Source: Myxococcales bacterium UBA5297
GTDB lineage: Bacteria; Myxococcota; Myxococcia; Myxococcales; UBA5297
Direction: 5' to 3'
Length of the DNA: 17,524 nt
NCBI GenBank assembly: GCA_002408385.1
Contig: DHSB01000046.1
Span: 417-17,940 of the forward strand
Position 1 is the stretch's first letter; every line of letters starts with the position of its first letter. The notes beneath the pieces were generated by a model. It was not told where the DNA came from. It searched no databases and saw nothing but the letters and a program-made list of their open reading frames with translations. Position numbers and translations under genes: made by a program. Shown one piece after another: positions 7,502 through 15,314 of the stretch.

Positions 7502-7675
7502 CTGCGCTCCCGGTGCTTCAAGAGGTGTCGCGGGACAATCGGCCCGCGCTCGGCTTGCCCGGAGCGCAGCCTTCCGAAGAACTAGGCAGGCCGAGTCGAA
7601 GAGCCCTCGATCAGGCAAGCTCGGCCTACGCTCGGGCCCATCGGCCATCGCTCGAAGGATTCCGCGCCCCATCTG
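7502..7675 (-). other. Spacer between the OmpA-type gene and the lipoprotein gene
   Basis: 174 bases without a convincing gene. The main structure is an inverted repeat GCGCTC (7546-7551) and GAGCGC (7562-7567) with a 10-base loop, about 45 bases before the lipoprotein start. No clear promoter is visible, so read-through from the upstream gene is the simplest model; the hairpin could tune it or stabilise the mRNA. Confidence 0.35.
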
Positions 7676-9772
7676 TCAGCGTTCGACGATGACGAACTCG
7701 ACGCGCCGGTTCAGCTCGCGGCCGCGGGCGGTCAGGTTCGGCGCGATCGGCCGGGCGTCGCCATGGCCCTCGGCGCTCAGCCGCGAGGCCTCGATGCCGT
7801 TCTTGACCAGGTACTCGACGACGGACTCGGCGCGCTCTTTCGAGAGCTTGAGGTTGCGCGCCTTGCCGCCGCGGTTGTCGGTGTGGCCCTCGATTCGAAT
7901 CTTCTTGGCGTTCGAGCGCACGATGGCGTCGACCACCTGGTCGAGGAGCTGATGGCTGTCGCCGAGGATGGCGGCCTTGCCGACCGCGAAGTGGACCTGC
8001 TGCTTGATCTGGATGCGGTCGTCCTTGACGACTACGAGGCGGCGCTTGGGGATGGGCGAAAGGTCGATCTCGAGGATGGCGACGCCGTCTTCGGGGACTT
8101 CGAGCTCCTTGATCTTTGACAGGAAGCCCTCGGCGTCGACGGTCGCGAGGTAGCGGCCCTTGGGCAGCTCTATCTCCGAGCCGGCGGCGACCACCTGCAG
8201 CTCGGCGGGGCGCGGGCCGGCGAAGGCGACCTTGCCGGCGACCTTCTTCTTGCCGGAGACGAGCGCGACCTTGACCTTGGTGTCCTTGGCCAGCGGCAAG
8301 AGCGCCACCTGCAAGGCGGCGACCTTGCCGACCTCGACCTGCGCCTCGAGGACCGCCGGTTTGTAGCCGTCGCGCGCGAAGGTGAGCTGCGCCTTGCCCG
8401 CGGGCAGATCGAAGCTGAGGAACTTGCCGCTCTGGGCAGCGCTGGCGACCGGCGGCAGGCCCGAGCCGGCCATCTCCACGATGACGCCGGGCAGAGGCTT
8501 GCCGGTCTTGGCGTCGACGACCATCCCGGCCACCTTGCCGGTGTACGACGGGGGCGCGGTGGCGATCTCGACCCTTTTCTCGACCACGGTGGTCTTCTCC
8601 ACCAGGCGCGCCTCGCCGCGGGCCGCGGGGTCGAAGTTATAGCTGAGGCCGAAGACAAGGTTGTAGGGGGAGGTCGCCGGGATGCCCTTGGCGACGTAGC
8701 GGGCAAGGCCGATGTCCACCGCGGCGAGCAGGGCGAGGTCGCGCACCGCGGTGACCTTCGCGCCAATCGTGAGCTGGTGCGGCATCGAGCTCGCGGCGCT
8801 GACCGGCTGCAGGTCGGGACCGAGGAGGTCCTTCGCGCCGAGCGGATGGCCAAAGCCCCACTCGACGAAGGGCGTCGCGTAGGGCAGGGGCGTTTCGAGG
8901 CCGAGCGCGAAGAGGAGGCGATCGTGACGGTGCAGGCCGAGGGCGAGCTCTTCGGCTGGGGTCGGCTCGTGCGCGGTGACGAGATCTCCGGTGCCGTCGA
9001 GCGCGACGCCGAAGTTCAGGTGGGCGAGCAGCGGCACACTGGGGGCGAGCGAGCGCACGTCATAGCTGGCCAGCAACCGGGGCGAGAAGCCGAAGGCGTA
9101 GCCACGCAGGTCCTGGGCGCCGACGCCTGGAAAGAGGCCGAGCCGCAGGTCGCCGCCGAGCGAGAGCCCGCGGACGACCTCGTAGCCACCCTTCAGGCCG
9201 AGGACCACGTCGCCCTGCGACTGCATCAGCGGCGGCGAGGACTTGTTGTTGGTGTTCGCCGAGACCGAGTACGACAAGAAGGCCTCGAGGAAGTCGAGGA
9301 AGGCGTAGTCGACGGCGAGCGTGCCGGAGGTGCGCGTATTGCGCGCGCCGAGGACCGGAAAGTCCTCGGTCGAGTAGTACTCGCCGACCAGCGACAGGCG
9401 CACGACGCCGCGCGGGCCAAGGTCGGCCGAGCTGACCCGTAGCAGGCCGGTGGCGCCGTTGAGGCCGCTCATCGCGCGGTGGTTCTCGGGCGCCAGCAGG
9501 CGCTTGTCCCAGGTGCCGGGGCTGTGGGGCTCGCTGCCGGGCAGGACGCTCTCCTTGAGCGAGCTGCGGCCCGCCGGCGCGCTCTGCGTCGCGGGGGCCG
9601 TGGCTGGGCTCGCCGCGGGAGCCTCGTCCGAGACCGCGCTCGTCTCGCGGATAGCTGGGGCGGCGGTGAAGGTGCTCCACTCGGTCTTGGCCTCGGGCGC
9701 TTGTGCCAGGCCCGACAGCGGCAGGCTCGCGGCGACGAGCGCGACCAGCAGGGCGATCCGGGAGCGGTTCAT
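7676..9772 (-). CDS. Outer-membrane beta-barrel protein with carboxypeptidase-regulatory-like and OmpA C-terminal domains
   Basis: 698 residues. An N-terminal signal peptide (about 1-23, ending SGLAQA) is followed by a disordered Ala/Pro/Thr-rich linker. From about 100 to 380 alternating strands with aromatic ends suggest a transmembrane barrel (NGATGLLRVSSADLG, VRLSLVGEYYS, PYNLVFGLSYNFDP). Residues about 412-490 are a carboxypeptidase-regulatory-like domain (GMVVDAKTGKPLPGVIVEM), about 498-572 a second PEGA/Ig-like segment, and about 580-698 an OmpA peptidoglycan-binding domain with GHTDNRGG (D632) and LSKERAESVVEYL (R647). It should link the outer membrane to the cell wall. The start has a GGAG eight bases upstream. 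The barrel-plus-OmpA layout is reminiscent of Myxococcus TraB, but I cannot establish orthology. It heads the minus-strand pair with the lipoprotein gene. Confidence 0.88.
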   Translation of the reverse strand: MNRSRIALLVALVAASLPLSGLAQAPEAKTEWSTFTAAPAIRETSAVSDEAPAASPATAPATQSAPAGRSSLKESVLPGSEPHSPGTWDKRLLAPENHRAMSGLNGATGLLRVSSADLGPRGVVRLSLVGEYYSTEDFPVLGARNTRTSGTLAVDYAFLDFLEAFLSYSVSANTNNKSSPPLMQSQGDVVLGLKGGYEVVRGLSLGGDLRLGLFPGVGAQDLRGYAFGFSPRLLASYDVRSLAPSVPLLAHLNFGVALDGTGDLVTAHEPTPAEELALGLHRHDRLLFALGLETPLPYATPFVEWGFGHPLGAKDLLGPDLQPVSAASSMPHQLTIGAKVTAVRDLALLAAVDIGLARYVAKGIPATSPYNLVFGLSYNFDPAARGEARLVEKTTVVEKRVEIATAPPSYTGKVAGMVVDAKTGKPLPGVIVEMAGSGLPPVASAAQSGKFLSFDLPAGKAQLTFARDGYKPAVLEAQVEVGKVAALQVALLPLAKDTKVKVALVSGKKKVAGKVAFAGPRPAELQVVAAGSEIELPKGRYLATVDAEGFLSKIKELEVPEDGVAILEIDLSPIPKRRLVVVKDDRIQIKQQVHFAVGKAAILGDSHQLLDQVVDAIVRSNAKKIRIEGHTDNRGGKARNLKLSKERAESVVEYLVKNGIEASRLSAEGHGDARPIAPNLTARGRELNRRVEFVIVER

Positions 9773-9820
9773 GGATTTTCTCCGGGTGTTTCGCCTGGTT
9801 TCCGGCCCAGGTCTTGAGCA

Positions 9821-9835
9821 GGCTTTCAGAAAGCC
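9821..9835. repeat. Perfect inverted repeat at the expected transcription start of the OmpA-type gene
   Basis: GGCTTT-CAG-AAAGCC, a 6-bp perfect stem with a 3-base loop, lying 3-18 bases downstream of the minus-strand TATAAT. It could be an operator overlapping the start site or a stabilising 5' mRNA hairpin. Confidence 0.45.
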
Positions 9836-9838
9836 GAC

Positions 9839-9844
9839 ATTATA
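9839..9844 (-). promoter_or_regulatory. Candidate -10 element for the OmpA-type gene
   Basis: A perfect TATAAT read on the minus strand (ATTATA on the plus strand). No good TTGACA-like -35 is found 16-18 bases upstream, so the promoter may need an activator. It predicts a start near 9832 and a leader of about 60 bases. Confidence 0.5.
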
Positions 9845-9912
9845 GGGGACGGGCCAATGCTGGGCTATCTGGTTGCCGGCGCGGTGCGGCTCTTGGAGGA
9901 TAGAGTTTTTTG

Positions 9913-9922
9913 GGGTATACCC
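9913..9922. repeat. 10-bp perfect palindrome GGGTATACCC upstream of the regulator promoter
   Basis: GGGTATACCC is its own reverse complement, sits in an AT-richer patch unlike the GC-rich surroundings, and ends four bases before the TTGACA at 9927. Position and symmetry fit an operator or activator site for a dimeric DNA-binding protein, perhaps the regulator encoded just downstream. Confidence 0.45.
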
Positions 9923-9926
9923 GCTC

Positions 9927-9955
9927 TTGACACGGCTACACAGGAAAAGTACGTT
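9927..9955 (+). promoter_or_regulatory. Candidate sigma70-type promoter of the HTH-receiver gene
   Basis: A perfect TTGACA (9927-9932), a 17-base spacer and TACGTT (9950-9955), which keeps the three most conserved -10 positions (T, A and final T). The start would fall near 9962, about 30 bases before the gene. Confidence 0.55.
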
Positions 9956-9992
9956 CTAGCTGGAATTTTTGAAGAAGGACTCCCACTTGCAA

Positions 9993-10574
9993 ATGTCACG
10001 ACGCTACTACACTACGTTCGAAGCAAGTCACTTCCTTGGGGTGAGCCTCCCGACAGTCGTCAATTGGATCAAGGCGAACCGCCTCAAGGCGCACCGAACC
10101 CCGGGAGGCCACCGGCGCATCGCTCGCGACGAGCTCGCGGCCTTCATCCGCCGGCACGGCATGCCAATGCCTCCGGAGCTCGCGGAAGAGGGAGCGGCTG
10201 CACGTGTCCTCGTGCTGGTCGACCACAAGGGCCAGGCCGAGCAGTTGATCGCGGTCGCTCGCCGGGCCGGGTTCGAGGTCGAGACGACCCAGAGCGGCTT
10301 TGCCGCAGGGCTGGCCATCGGGCGGTTCAAGCCCGACATCCTGCTCTTCGACCTCGCCACGGTCGGCGACGATGCCTTCAAGGCCATCGCCGAGCTGCGG
10401 GCCAACGAGGGCACCACGACGCTGCCGGCCATCGCCATCGCCGGCGCTCGCGACGACCGCGCCAAGCGCAAGTCGCAGTCGGCTGGCTTCAACGACTTTA
10501 TGCAGAAGCCGCTCGACGCCGACGACCTGCAGCGCCGCGTCGACGAAGCGCTGCGCGCGCTGCGGACCGCCTAG
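9993..10574 (+). CDS. MerR/excisionase-type HTH protein fused to a degenerate receiver domain
   Basis: 193 residues. The N-terminus (about 5-55) is a winged helix of the excisionase/BldC/MerR type: YYTTFEASHFLGVSLPTVVNWIK, then the wing with HRTPGGHRR that contacts DNA in this family. Residues about 70-190 fold like a receiver (ARVLVLVD, KPDILLFDLATVG, FMQKPLD). The phospho-acceptor position D120 and K172 are kept, but the second acidic residue is H78 and the switch Ser/Thr is A150, so phosphorylation may be lost or altered. An AAGGA at 9975-9979 is ideally spaced for a TTG at 9987, which would add two residues; I keep the ATG. It is a probable transcription factor, divergent from the OmpA-type gene and 172 bases ahead of the hybrid kinase, so both are plausible targets or partners. 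Confidence 0.88.
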   Translation: MSRRYYTTFEASHFLGVSLPTVVNWIKANRLKAHRTPGGHRRIARDELAAFIRRHGMPMPPELAEEGAAARVLVLVDHKGQAEQLIAVARRAGFEVETTQSGFAAGLAIGRFKPDILLFDLATVGDDAFKAIAELRANEGTTTLPAIAIAGARDDRAKRKSQSAGFNDFMQKPLDADDLQRRVDEALRALRTA

Positions 10575-10588
10575 CGAGCTCTCAGCAG

Positions 10589-10616
10589 GCCCGAGGGCGA
10601 GTTGCTCGAGTCGGGC
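10589..10616 (+). terminator. Candidate hairpin after the HTH-receiver gene
   Basis: GCCCGA (10589-10594) pairs with TCGGGC (10611-10616), enclosing an inner CGAG-TTG-CTCG stem, starting 14 bases after the stop codon. There is no T-tract behind it, so it may be a weak terminator or an mRNA 3' stabiliser rather than a classical intrinsic terminator. Confidence 0.35.
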
Positions 10617-10746
10617 TCGTCGAGGGGCGGCCTCACGGTCGCCGCCTCGCGAGTTCGGGTCGGGCTCGGGTTGAGCACCTTCGCGATGGTCGCGTCGACG
10701 CGTGCCGGCGGCCGGCTCGCTTGTCCAATACGCGAGGTCTCGGGCT

Positions 10747-13191
10747 GTGACCAACGAAGAGGCAAACGGCCAGGTCCTGGTCGTCGGCGCTGCGCCTGCG
10801 CGCGCCGCGCGCGTCCGCGAGCTGTGCGCCGCGGGTATCGAAGCCGTCGGGACCTCTTTCAAGGAGCTGCCCGCGCAGCTCGCGCGGCGGCGGCCCGACC
10901 TGCTTCTGGTCGTCGATGGGCTCAAGCGGGCGAGTGCCGCGCTGCGCGCGCCCGAAGTCGCGCTCGTCGGCCTGCCGGTGCTCGCGCTCGCGAGCGCCGC
11001 GGAGCCTGTCTGCGCGCTTTGCGGGCTCGGGGCCCGCCGCGTCGATCCCGAGCTGCTCCTCGCGCAGGTCGGGCAGGGGCTGGCCGCTTCGAGGGCTGAA
11101 CGCCGGCGCCTCGCCGCGCTGCGGGCCGTCGGTGCCGTGGCCGATGCGGTGCGCACGCTGCCTTTGCCCGAGGCGCTGCACGCGGCGACGCTCGGGGCCG
11201 GCGAGGTGCTCGGGGGCGAGCGCTGCTCGGTCGTGCTGCTTCGCGAGGCGGGGGCCGTCGTCGCCGCGACGCGCGAGCGCGCCGGAGCCTTCGATCTGCC
11301 GCTCGACCTCGCGCGATACCCGGAGATCCGCGCCGCCCTCGAGCGGCGCGCGCCGGTGGTCGTCTCCGACGCGCTTGCCGACCCGTTGCTCGCCCCGGTG
11401 CGCGAGCTTGTCGAGCGCGCCGAGGTGCGCAGCGTGCTCGTGCAGCCGCTCATCCACGATGGCGAGGGCCTCGGCGCGCTGTTCTGCCACGCTCGTCGCA
11501 GGACGGAGGCCTTCGGCCCCGCCGAGGTCGAGCTTGCCGGCTGTGTCGCCGCCGTGCTCGCCGCCGTGCTCGCCGGCCCGGTTTGCGGCCAGCGGCGCGG
11601 GCGGGCCAAGGCGCTCGAGCACGCGCAGCTCGAGTCGGCCTACCTCGAGCGCTACACCGAGCTGGTCGAGGCGAACCGCCGGCTCAAGGAGCTCCTCCGC
11701 TTCAAGGACGAGGTGCTCGGGGTCTGCTCGCACGATCTGCGCGGGCCGCTCAACGTGCTGCTCGGCCACGGGCGCCTGCTGGCTGAGGCCGAGCTCGGCA
11801 AGCAGGACGCGGCCTCGGTACAGGCCATCCTCAGACAGGGCAGGCGGCTGGTCGAGTTGGTCGAGGACCTGCTCGACCGCAGCCGCGGCGACGGCGGGCA
11901 GCTTACCCTCGAGCCCGACGAGGTCGATCTTGCCCGCGTCTGCCGTGAGCTTGCTGCCGAGCAGGAGATCATCGGCGCCGAGCGCGGCGTCTCGATCGCG
12001 GTCGAGGTCCCCGACGCGCTCGAGCTTATCGGCGACCGGGTCAAGGTCCGCCACGTCGTCCAGAACCTGCTCGACCACGCCATCGCCCACGCGCGCGAGG
12101 GCGGGCACGTTCGGCTCGTGGCGCAGCGCCTGGAGCGGCCCGACGGCGAAATCGCCCGCGTGTCGATCAGCGACGATGGCCCGGCCCTCGGGGCCGATCA
12201 GCTCCCCTGTCTTTTCGAGCGCCATGGGCGCGGGGGCTCGGGGCCCGGCCTGGCGATCTGCCGCGAGCTGGTCGAGCTGCACGGAGGCGAGGTCTTCGCC
12301 GACAACCCGCCCGCGGGCGGGGTCTGCCTCAGCTTCACGCTGCCGGCCGACGAGTCGAAGCTGCCCGGCGAGCGGCTTCATCCCGAGCCGCGCAAGCGCG
12401 TGCTGGTCGTCGAGGACGACCCCGGCATCGCCGCGATCACCGCGGAGCTGCTGCGCTCGCGCTACCGGGTCGAAGTCGCGAGCGACGGCGCCGAGGCGCT
12501 CGCGCGGGCTCGCAGCTTCCGGCCCGACCTGATCCTCATGGACATCTTCCTGCCGCGAGTCGACGGCCTGGACGCTACCGCCACGCTCCAGGCGATGCCC
12601 GACACCCGAGACATTCCGGTCATCCTCGTCTCGGCGCACCAGGGGGTCGCCGACAAGGTGCGTGCGCTCAGCCTGGGCGCGGTCGACTACTTGGCCAAGC
12701 CGTTTCGGACCGACGAGCTGCTCGCGCGGATCGAGCGCGCGATGGCTTCCGGTAGCGCGAGGCGCGAGCGCGAACCGGCAAGACTGGCTCTGGGCCTGGC
12801 GGAATGCGAGCCGGCGAGCGGCCTCCTCGACGAGCGAAGCTTCTCGGCCAGGCTGGCTCAGGAGCTCTCGCGCGCCCGGCGCTATGGGCGCTCGCTCGTG
12901 GTCGCTGCCTTTCGGGCCAAGGGCCCGGTCGCAGCCCGCGACCTGCCGGAGGCGGGCCTGGCGCTGAGGGCGGGTTTGCGCTCGAGCGATGTCGTCGGCC
13001 ACCTCGGCGAAGGGGTGTTCGCTGCTTGCCTGGCTGGAGCTTCGCTGGCCGAGGCCGACGGCGCCTGCGGGCGCCTGCTGCTCGGGCTCGAGCGCGCGGT
13101 CGGTGCCGAGGTCGTCGTCGCCCTTGCCGAGGCCGGCGGCGACGCTGACGCCGAGTCGCTGCTGCGCAAGGCCTTGGAGTCAGCCTGCTGA
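10747..13191 (+). CDS. Hybrid sensor histidine kinase with pseudo-receiver, GAF, HisKA, HATPase, receiver and degenerate GGDEF
   Basis: 814 residues, no membrane segment, so cytoplasmic. In order: a receiver-like fold lacking the acidic pocket (about 8-112); a GAF domain (about 120-278); a short coiled coil (285-318); HisKA with H-box SHDLRGPLN (H329); an HATPase domain (about 425-535) with N440-L-L-D-H444 in place of the usual NLLxNA, D476-D-G-P-A480 in place of DNGPG, and a recognisable GSGPGLAI; a canonical receiver (550-665; E556/D557, D599, S629, K651); and a C-terminal GGDEF-like fold (about 692-814) whose signature is GEGVF (754-758), so it should not make c-di-GMP. The receiver looks functional but the kinase may be weak. 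The GTG at 10747 has GAGG nine bases upstream; an upstream in-frame GTG at 10702 is less likely. Probable partner of the HTH-receiver gene. Confidence 0.92.
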   Translation: MTNEEANGQVLVVGAAPARAARVRELCAAGIEAVGTSFKELPAQLARRRPDLLLVVDGLKRASAALRAPEVALVGLPVLALASAAEPVCALCGLGARRVDPELLLAQVGQGLAASRAERRRLAALRAVGAVADAVRTLPLPEALHAATLGAGEVLGGERCSVVLLREAGAVVAATRERAGAFDLPLDLARYPEIRAALERRAPVVVSDALADPLLAPVRELVERAEVRSVLVQPLIHDGEGLGALFCHARRRTEAFGPAEVELAGCVAAVLAAVLAGPVCGQRRGRAKALEHAQLESAYLERYTELVEANRRLKELLRFKDEVLGVCSHDLRGPLNVLLGHGRLLAEAELGKQDAASVQAILRQGRRLVELVEDLLDRSRGDGGQLTLEPDEVDLARVCRELAAEQEIIGAERGVSIAVEVPDALELIGDRVKVRHVVQNLLDHAIAHAREGGHVRLVAQRLERPDGEIARVSISDDGPALGADQLPCLFERHGRGGSGPGLAICRELVELHGGEVFADNPPAGGVCLSFTLPADESKLPGERLHPEPRKRVLVVEDDPGIAAITAELLRSRYRVEVASDGAEALARARSFRPDLILMDIFLPRVDGLDATATLQAMPDTRDIPVILVSAHQGVADKVRALSLGAVDYLAKPFRTDELLARIERAMASGSARREREPARLALGLAECEPASGLLDERSFSARLAQELSRARRYGRSLVVAAFRAKGPVAARDLPEAGLALRAGLRSSDVVGHLGEGVFAACLAGASLAEADGACGRLLLGLERAVGAEVVVALAEAGGDADAESLLRKALESAC

Positions 13192-13349
13192 GGGAGTGTC
13201 GACGCGCGCTCGCGCAGGCCGAGCTCGCGAGGCCGAAGTCGGGGCAGGGCGAACGCGAAGGGGATTCTTCGACCGCTTTTGAGGTCAGGGGGATTTCGCC
13301 AAGCCTTGTCGAGCGCGCTGGTACGTGGCAGCGGGCCGAGGGCCCGGAT

Positions 13350-13355
13350 TACAAT
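13350..13355 (+). promoter_or_regulatory. Candidate -10 element upstream of the TPR lipoprotein
   Basis: TACAAT (five of six consensus bases) lies ten bases before the TTG chosen as start, which would make the transcript almost leaderless. No good -35 is visible at 16-18 bases, so this is tentative. Confidence 0.3.
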
Positions 13356-13365
13356 CGCCGGCGCC

Positions 13366-15255
13366 TTGTCGATTCGAAACCCCCCAGCCCCCGGAGCGAG
13401 CCCGAAGTGGCTGCGCCCGAGCGCGCTCGCCACCGGCGCGCTGCTGCTTGCTTTCGGGTGTGCAGCGGGCTTTGGCCGCCGCCCGCCGGATCCGACGGCG
13501 ATCCGCGAAGCGATCGGTACCTCGCGCGAGCCGCGCTTCGTCTCGAGTCGGGCCTATTCGCACTTCGTTCGCGCGCTGCTCGCTTCGCACCGGGGCGACG
13601 AGCGCGCCGCGGTCGAGGACCTGCGCCTCGCCGTGGTCTTCGATCCCGACTGTGCCTACCTGCGCGTGGTGCTCGCCGAGCACTTGGAGCGCGCGGGCTT
13701 GGCCGACAAGGCGCTCGCCGAGCTGCTCGCGCTCGCACGCGACGCGCCCGGCTACGCTCCGGGCCACCTTGCCCTCGGCGTTCTTTGGGCGCGGCGCCAG
13801 CGGCCGGCGAGGGCCATCGCCGCGCTCGAACGAGCGGCAAAGCTCGACGCCAAAGAGCCGCGAGCCTGGCTGCATCTGGCCGAGGTGCGTCTGTCGACCG
13901 GGGAGGAGGCGAAGGCCGCCGAGGCGATCGAGGCTCTGTCGCGCGAGCTGCCCGACGAGCCGATAGGCTACAAGGCCCTGGGACGCTGGTACGCCGAGCG
14001 GGGCGAGTCGGCGGCCGCCCTGCGCTACCTCGAGCTCGCTTACCGGCGCGACCCGGGCGATCCCGAGACCCTCGGCCTGCTCGCCGCGCTCGCCGAGCGG
14101 CAAGGGCGCAAGGCCGAGGCCGTCGGCTGGTACGAAAAGGCCGTCGCCCGCAGCCCGGAGGACCCCGAGCTGTTGATCGGCCTGGGGACGCTGCTGCTCG
14201 AACGCGGCGAGCTGGAGGCCGCCCGCGTCTGGTTCAATCAGCTCCTCGCCCTCGGCAACGGGGAATCAAATCTCTACGCGAGGGTGGCCTTCGCCTACCT
14301 GAAGGCGCAGGAGCTCGACGAGGCCGCCGAGCTGTTCGGCGCGGCCCACGCGCTCGCCCCCGAGGACCCGACCCTCGCCTTTTTCCTGGGGCGCGCGCTC
14401 GAGGGGCAGGAGCGCTGGGCCGAGGCTGTCCGGGCCTTCTCCGCGGTCGACGGGCAGTCGGAGCTCGGGCTCCAGGCGGTCCTCCACCGGGCGCGTTGCC
14501 TGTCGCGCGCCGGCAGGTCGGCCGAGGCGACAGCGCTCGCCCGCGAGGCGTTCGCGGCCGATCCGGACTGCGCCGACTGCCTCGTCGCGCTGGCCGAGGC
14601 GCATCGGGACGCCGGCGAGCTCGCCCGCGCCATCTCCTTGCTCGAGGGGGCCGCGGAGGTCTCGCCCGCGCGGATCTTGGGCGCGCTCGCCTCGCTCTAC
14701 CTCGAGGCGGGCCGAGCGGAGGAGGCCGAGGCGGTGTTGAGCCGCGGGCTCGAGCGCTTCCCCGAGAGCGAGGCGCTGCGCTTCGGGCTCGCGGCGGCCT
14801 TCGAGAAGCGCGGCGAGCTCGAGGCGGCCCTGGGCCAGATGCGTGCGCTCCTCGCGCAGGACCCGGACCACGCCGAGGCGCTCAACTTCATCGGCTACGC
14901 CCTCGCCGAGCGCGGCCGCGACCTCGACGAGGCCGAGGCGCTCGTGCGCCGCGCCCTCGAGCTGAGCCCGGGCAACGGCGCTTTCCTCGACTCGCTCGGC
15001 TGGGTCCTCTTCAAGAAGGGCGACTTCGCCCGCGCGGTCGAGCACCTCGAGACGGCGCGCGCGCTGCTGCCCCGCGAGCCGGAGGTCGCCGAGCACCTCG
15101 GGGACGCCTACGCCGGGCTGGCCCGCTGGCGCGAGGCACAGCAGGTCTACCGTCGTACCCTCGAGATCCTCGGCGAGGCGACCGACCCGAAGCGGCGCGA
15201 GAGGCTCGAGCGCAAGCTGCAGGAGATGGCCGCGCGGGCCGACCCGGGGCGTTAG
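13366..15255 (+). CDS. TPR-rich predicted lipoprotein
   Basis: With the TTG at 13366, 629 residues. The N-terminus has basic residues, a hydrophobic stretch (ALATGALLLAF) and lipobox A-F-G-C32, predicting export and lipidation. The rest is an almost continuous TPR superhelix: blocks such as AYLRVVLAEHLERAGLADKA, ALNFIGYALAERGRDLDEAE and SLGWVLFKKGDFARAVEHLE recur about every 34 residues, roughly a dozen in all. The start is uncertain: TTGs at 13279 and 13306 are also in frame and none has a clear Shine-Dalgarno; I chose 13366 because it gives the most normal signal length and follows a possible -10 box. Envelope TPR lipoproteins usually act as scaffolds for secretion, polysaccharide or motility machines; the partner here is unknown. 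It follows the hybrid kinase by 174 bases on the same strand. Confidence 0.83.
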   Translation: MSIRNPPAPGASPKWLRPSALATGALLLAFGCAAGFGRRPPDPTAIREAIGTSREPRFVSSRAYSHFVRALLASHRGDERAAVEDLRLAVVFDPDCAYLRVVLAEHLERAGLADKALAELLALARDAPGYAPGHLALGVLWARRQRPARAIAALERAAKLDAKEPRAWLHLAEVRLSTGEEAKAAEAIEALSRELPDEPIGYKALGRWYAERGESAAALRYLELAYRRDPGDPETLGLLAALAERQGRKAEAVGWYEKAVARSPEDPELLIGLGTLLLERGELEAARVWFNQLLALGNGESNLYARVAFAYLKAQELDEAAELFGAAHALAPEDPTLAFFLGRALEGQERWAEAVRAFSAVDGQSELGLQAVLHRARCLSRAGRSAEATALAREAFAADPDCADCLVALAEAHRDAGELARAISLLEGAAEVSPARILGALASLYLEAGRAEEAEAVLSRGLERFPESEALRFGLAAAFEKRGELEAALGQMRALLAQDPDHAEALNFIGYALAERGRDLDEAEALVRRALELSPGNGAFLDSLGWVLFKKGDFARAVEHLETARALLPREPEVAEHLGDAYAGLARWREAQQVYRRTLEILGEATDPKRRERLERKLQEMAARADPGR

Positions 15256-15276
15256 CCTGAGCCCAGCGTAAGAGAA

Positions 15277-15306
15277 TTGACACCCGAGACGCAGCGCGCC
15301 TACCTT
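15277..15306 (+). promoter_or_regulatory. Candidate promoter giving a leaderless hydrolase mRNA
   Basis: A perfect TTGACA (15277-15282), an 18-base spacer and TACCTT (15301-15306). The ATG at 15315 is only eight bases after the -10 box, so transcription would begin at or within a few bases of the start codon. Confidence 0.6.
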
Positions 15307-15314
15307 CGCCGGCC

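Noticed and set aside
7502..7672. N-terminal extension of the lipoprotein to base 7672
   Set aside because: It would put about 57 charged residues before a textbook lipoprotein signal, and the ATG at 7501 has its own ribosome-binding site.
9996..11609. A 537-codon minus-strand open frame across the HTH gene and kinase
   Set aside because: Ser/Arg/Thr-rich shadow translation with no domain; both plus-strand genes have clear families.
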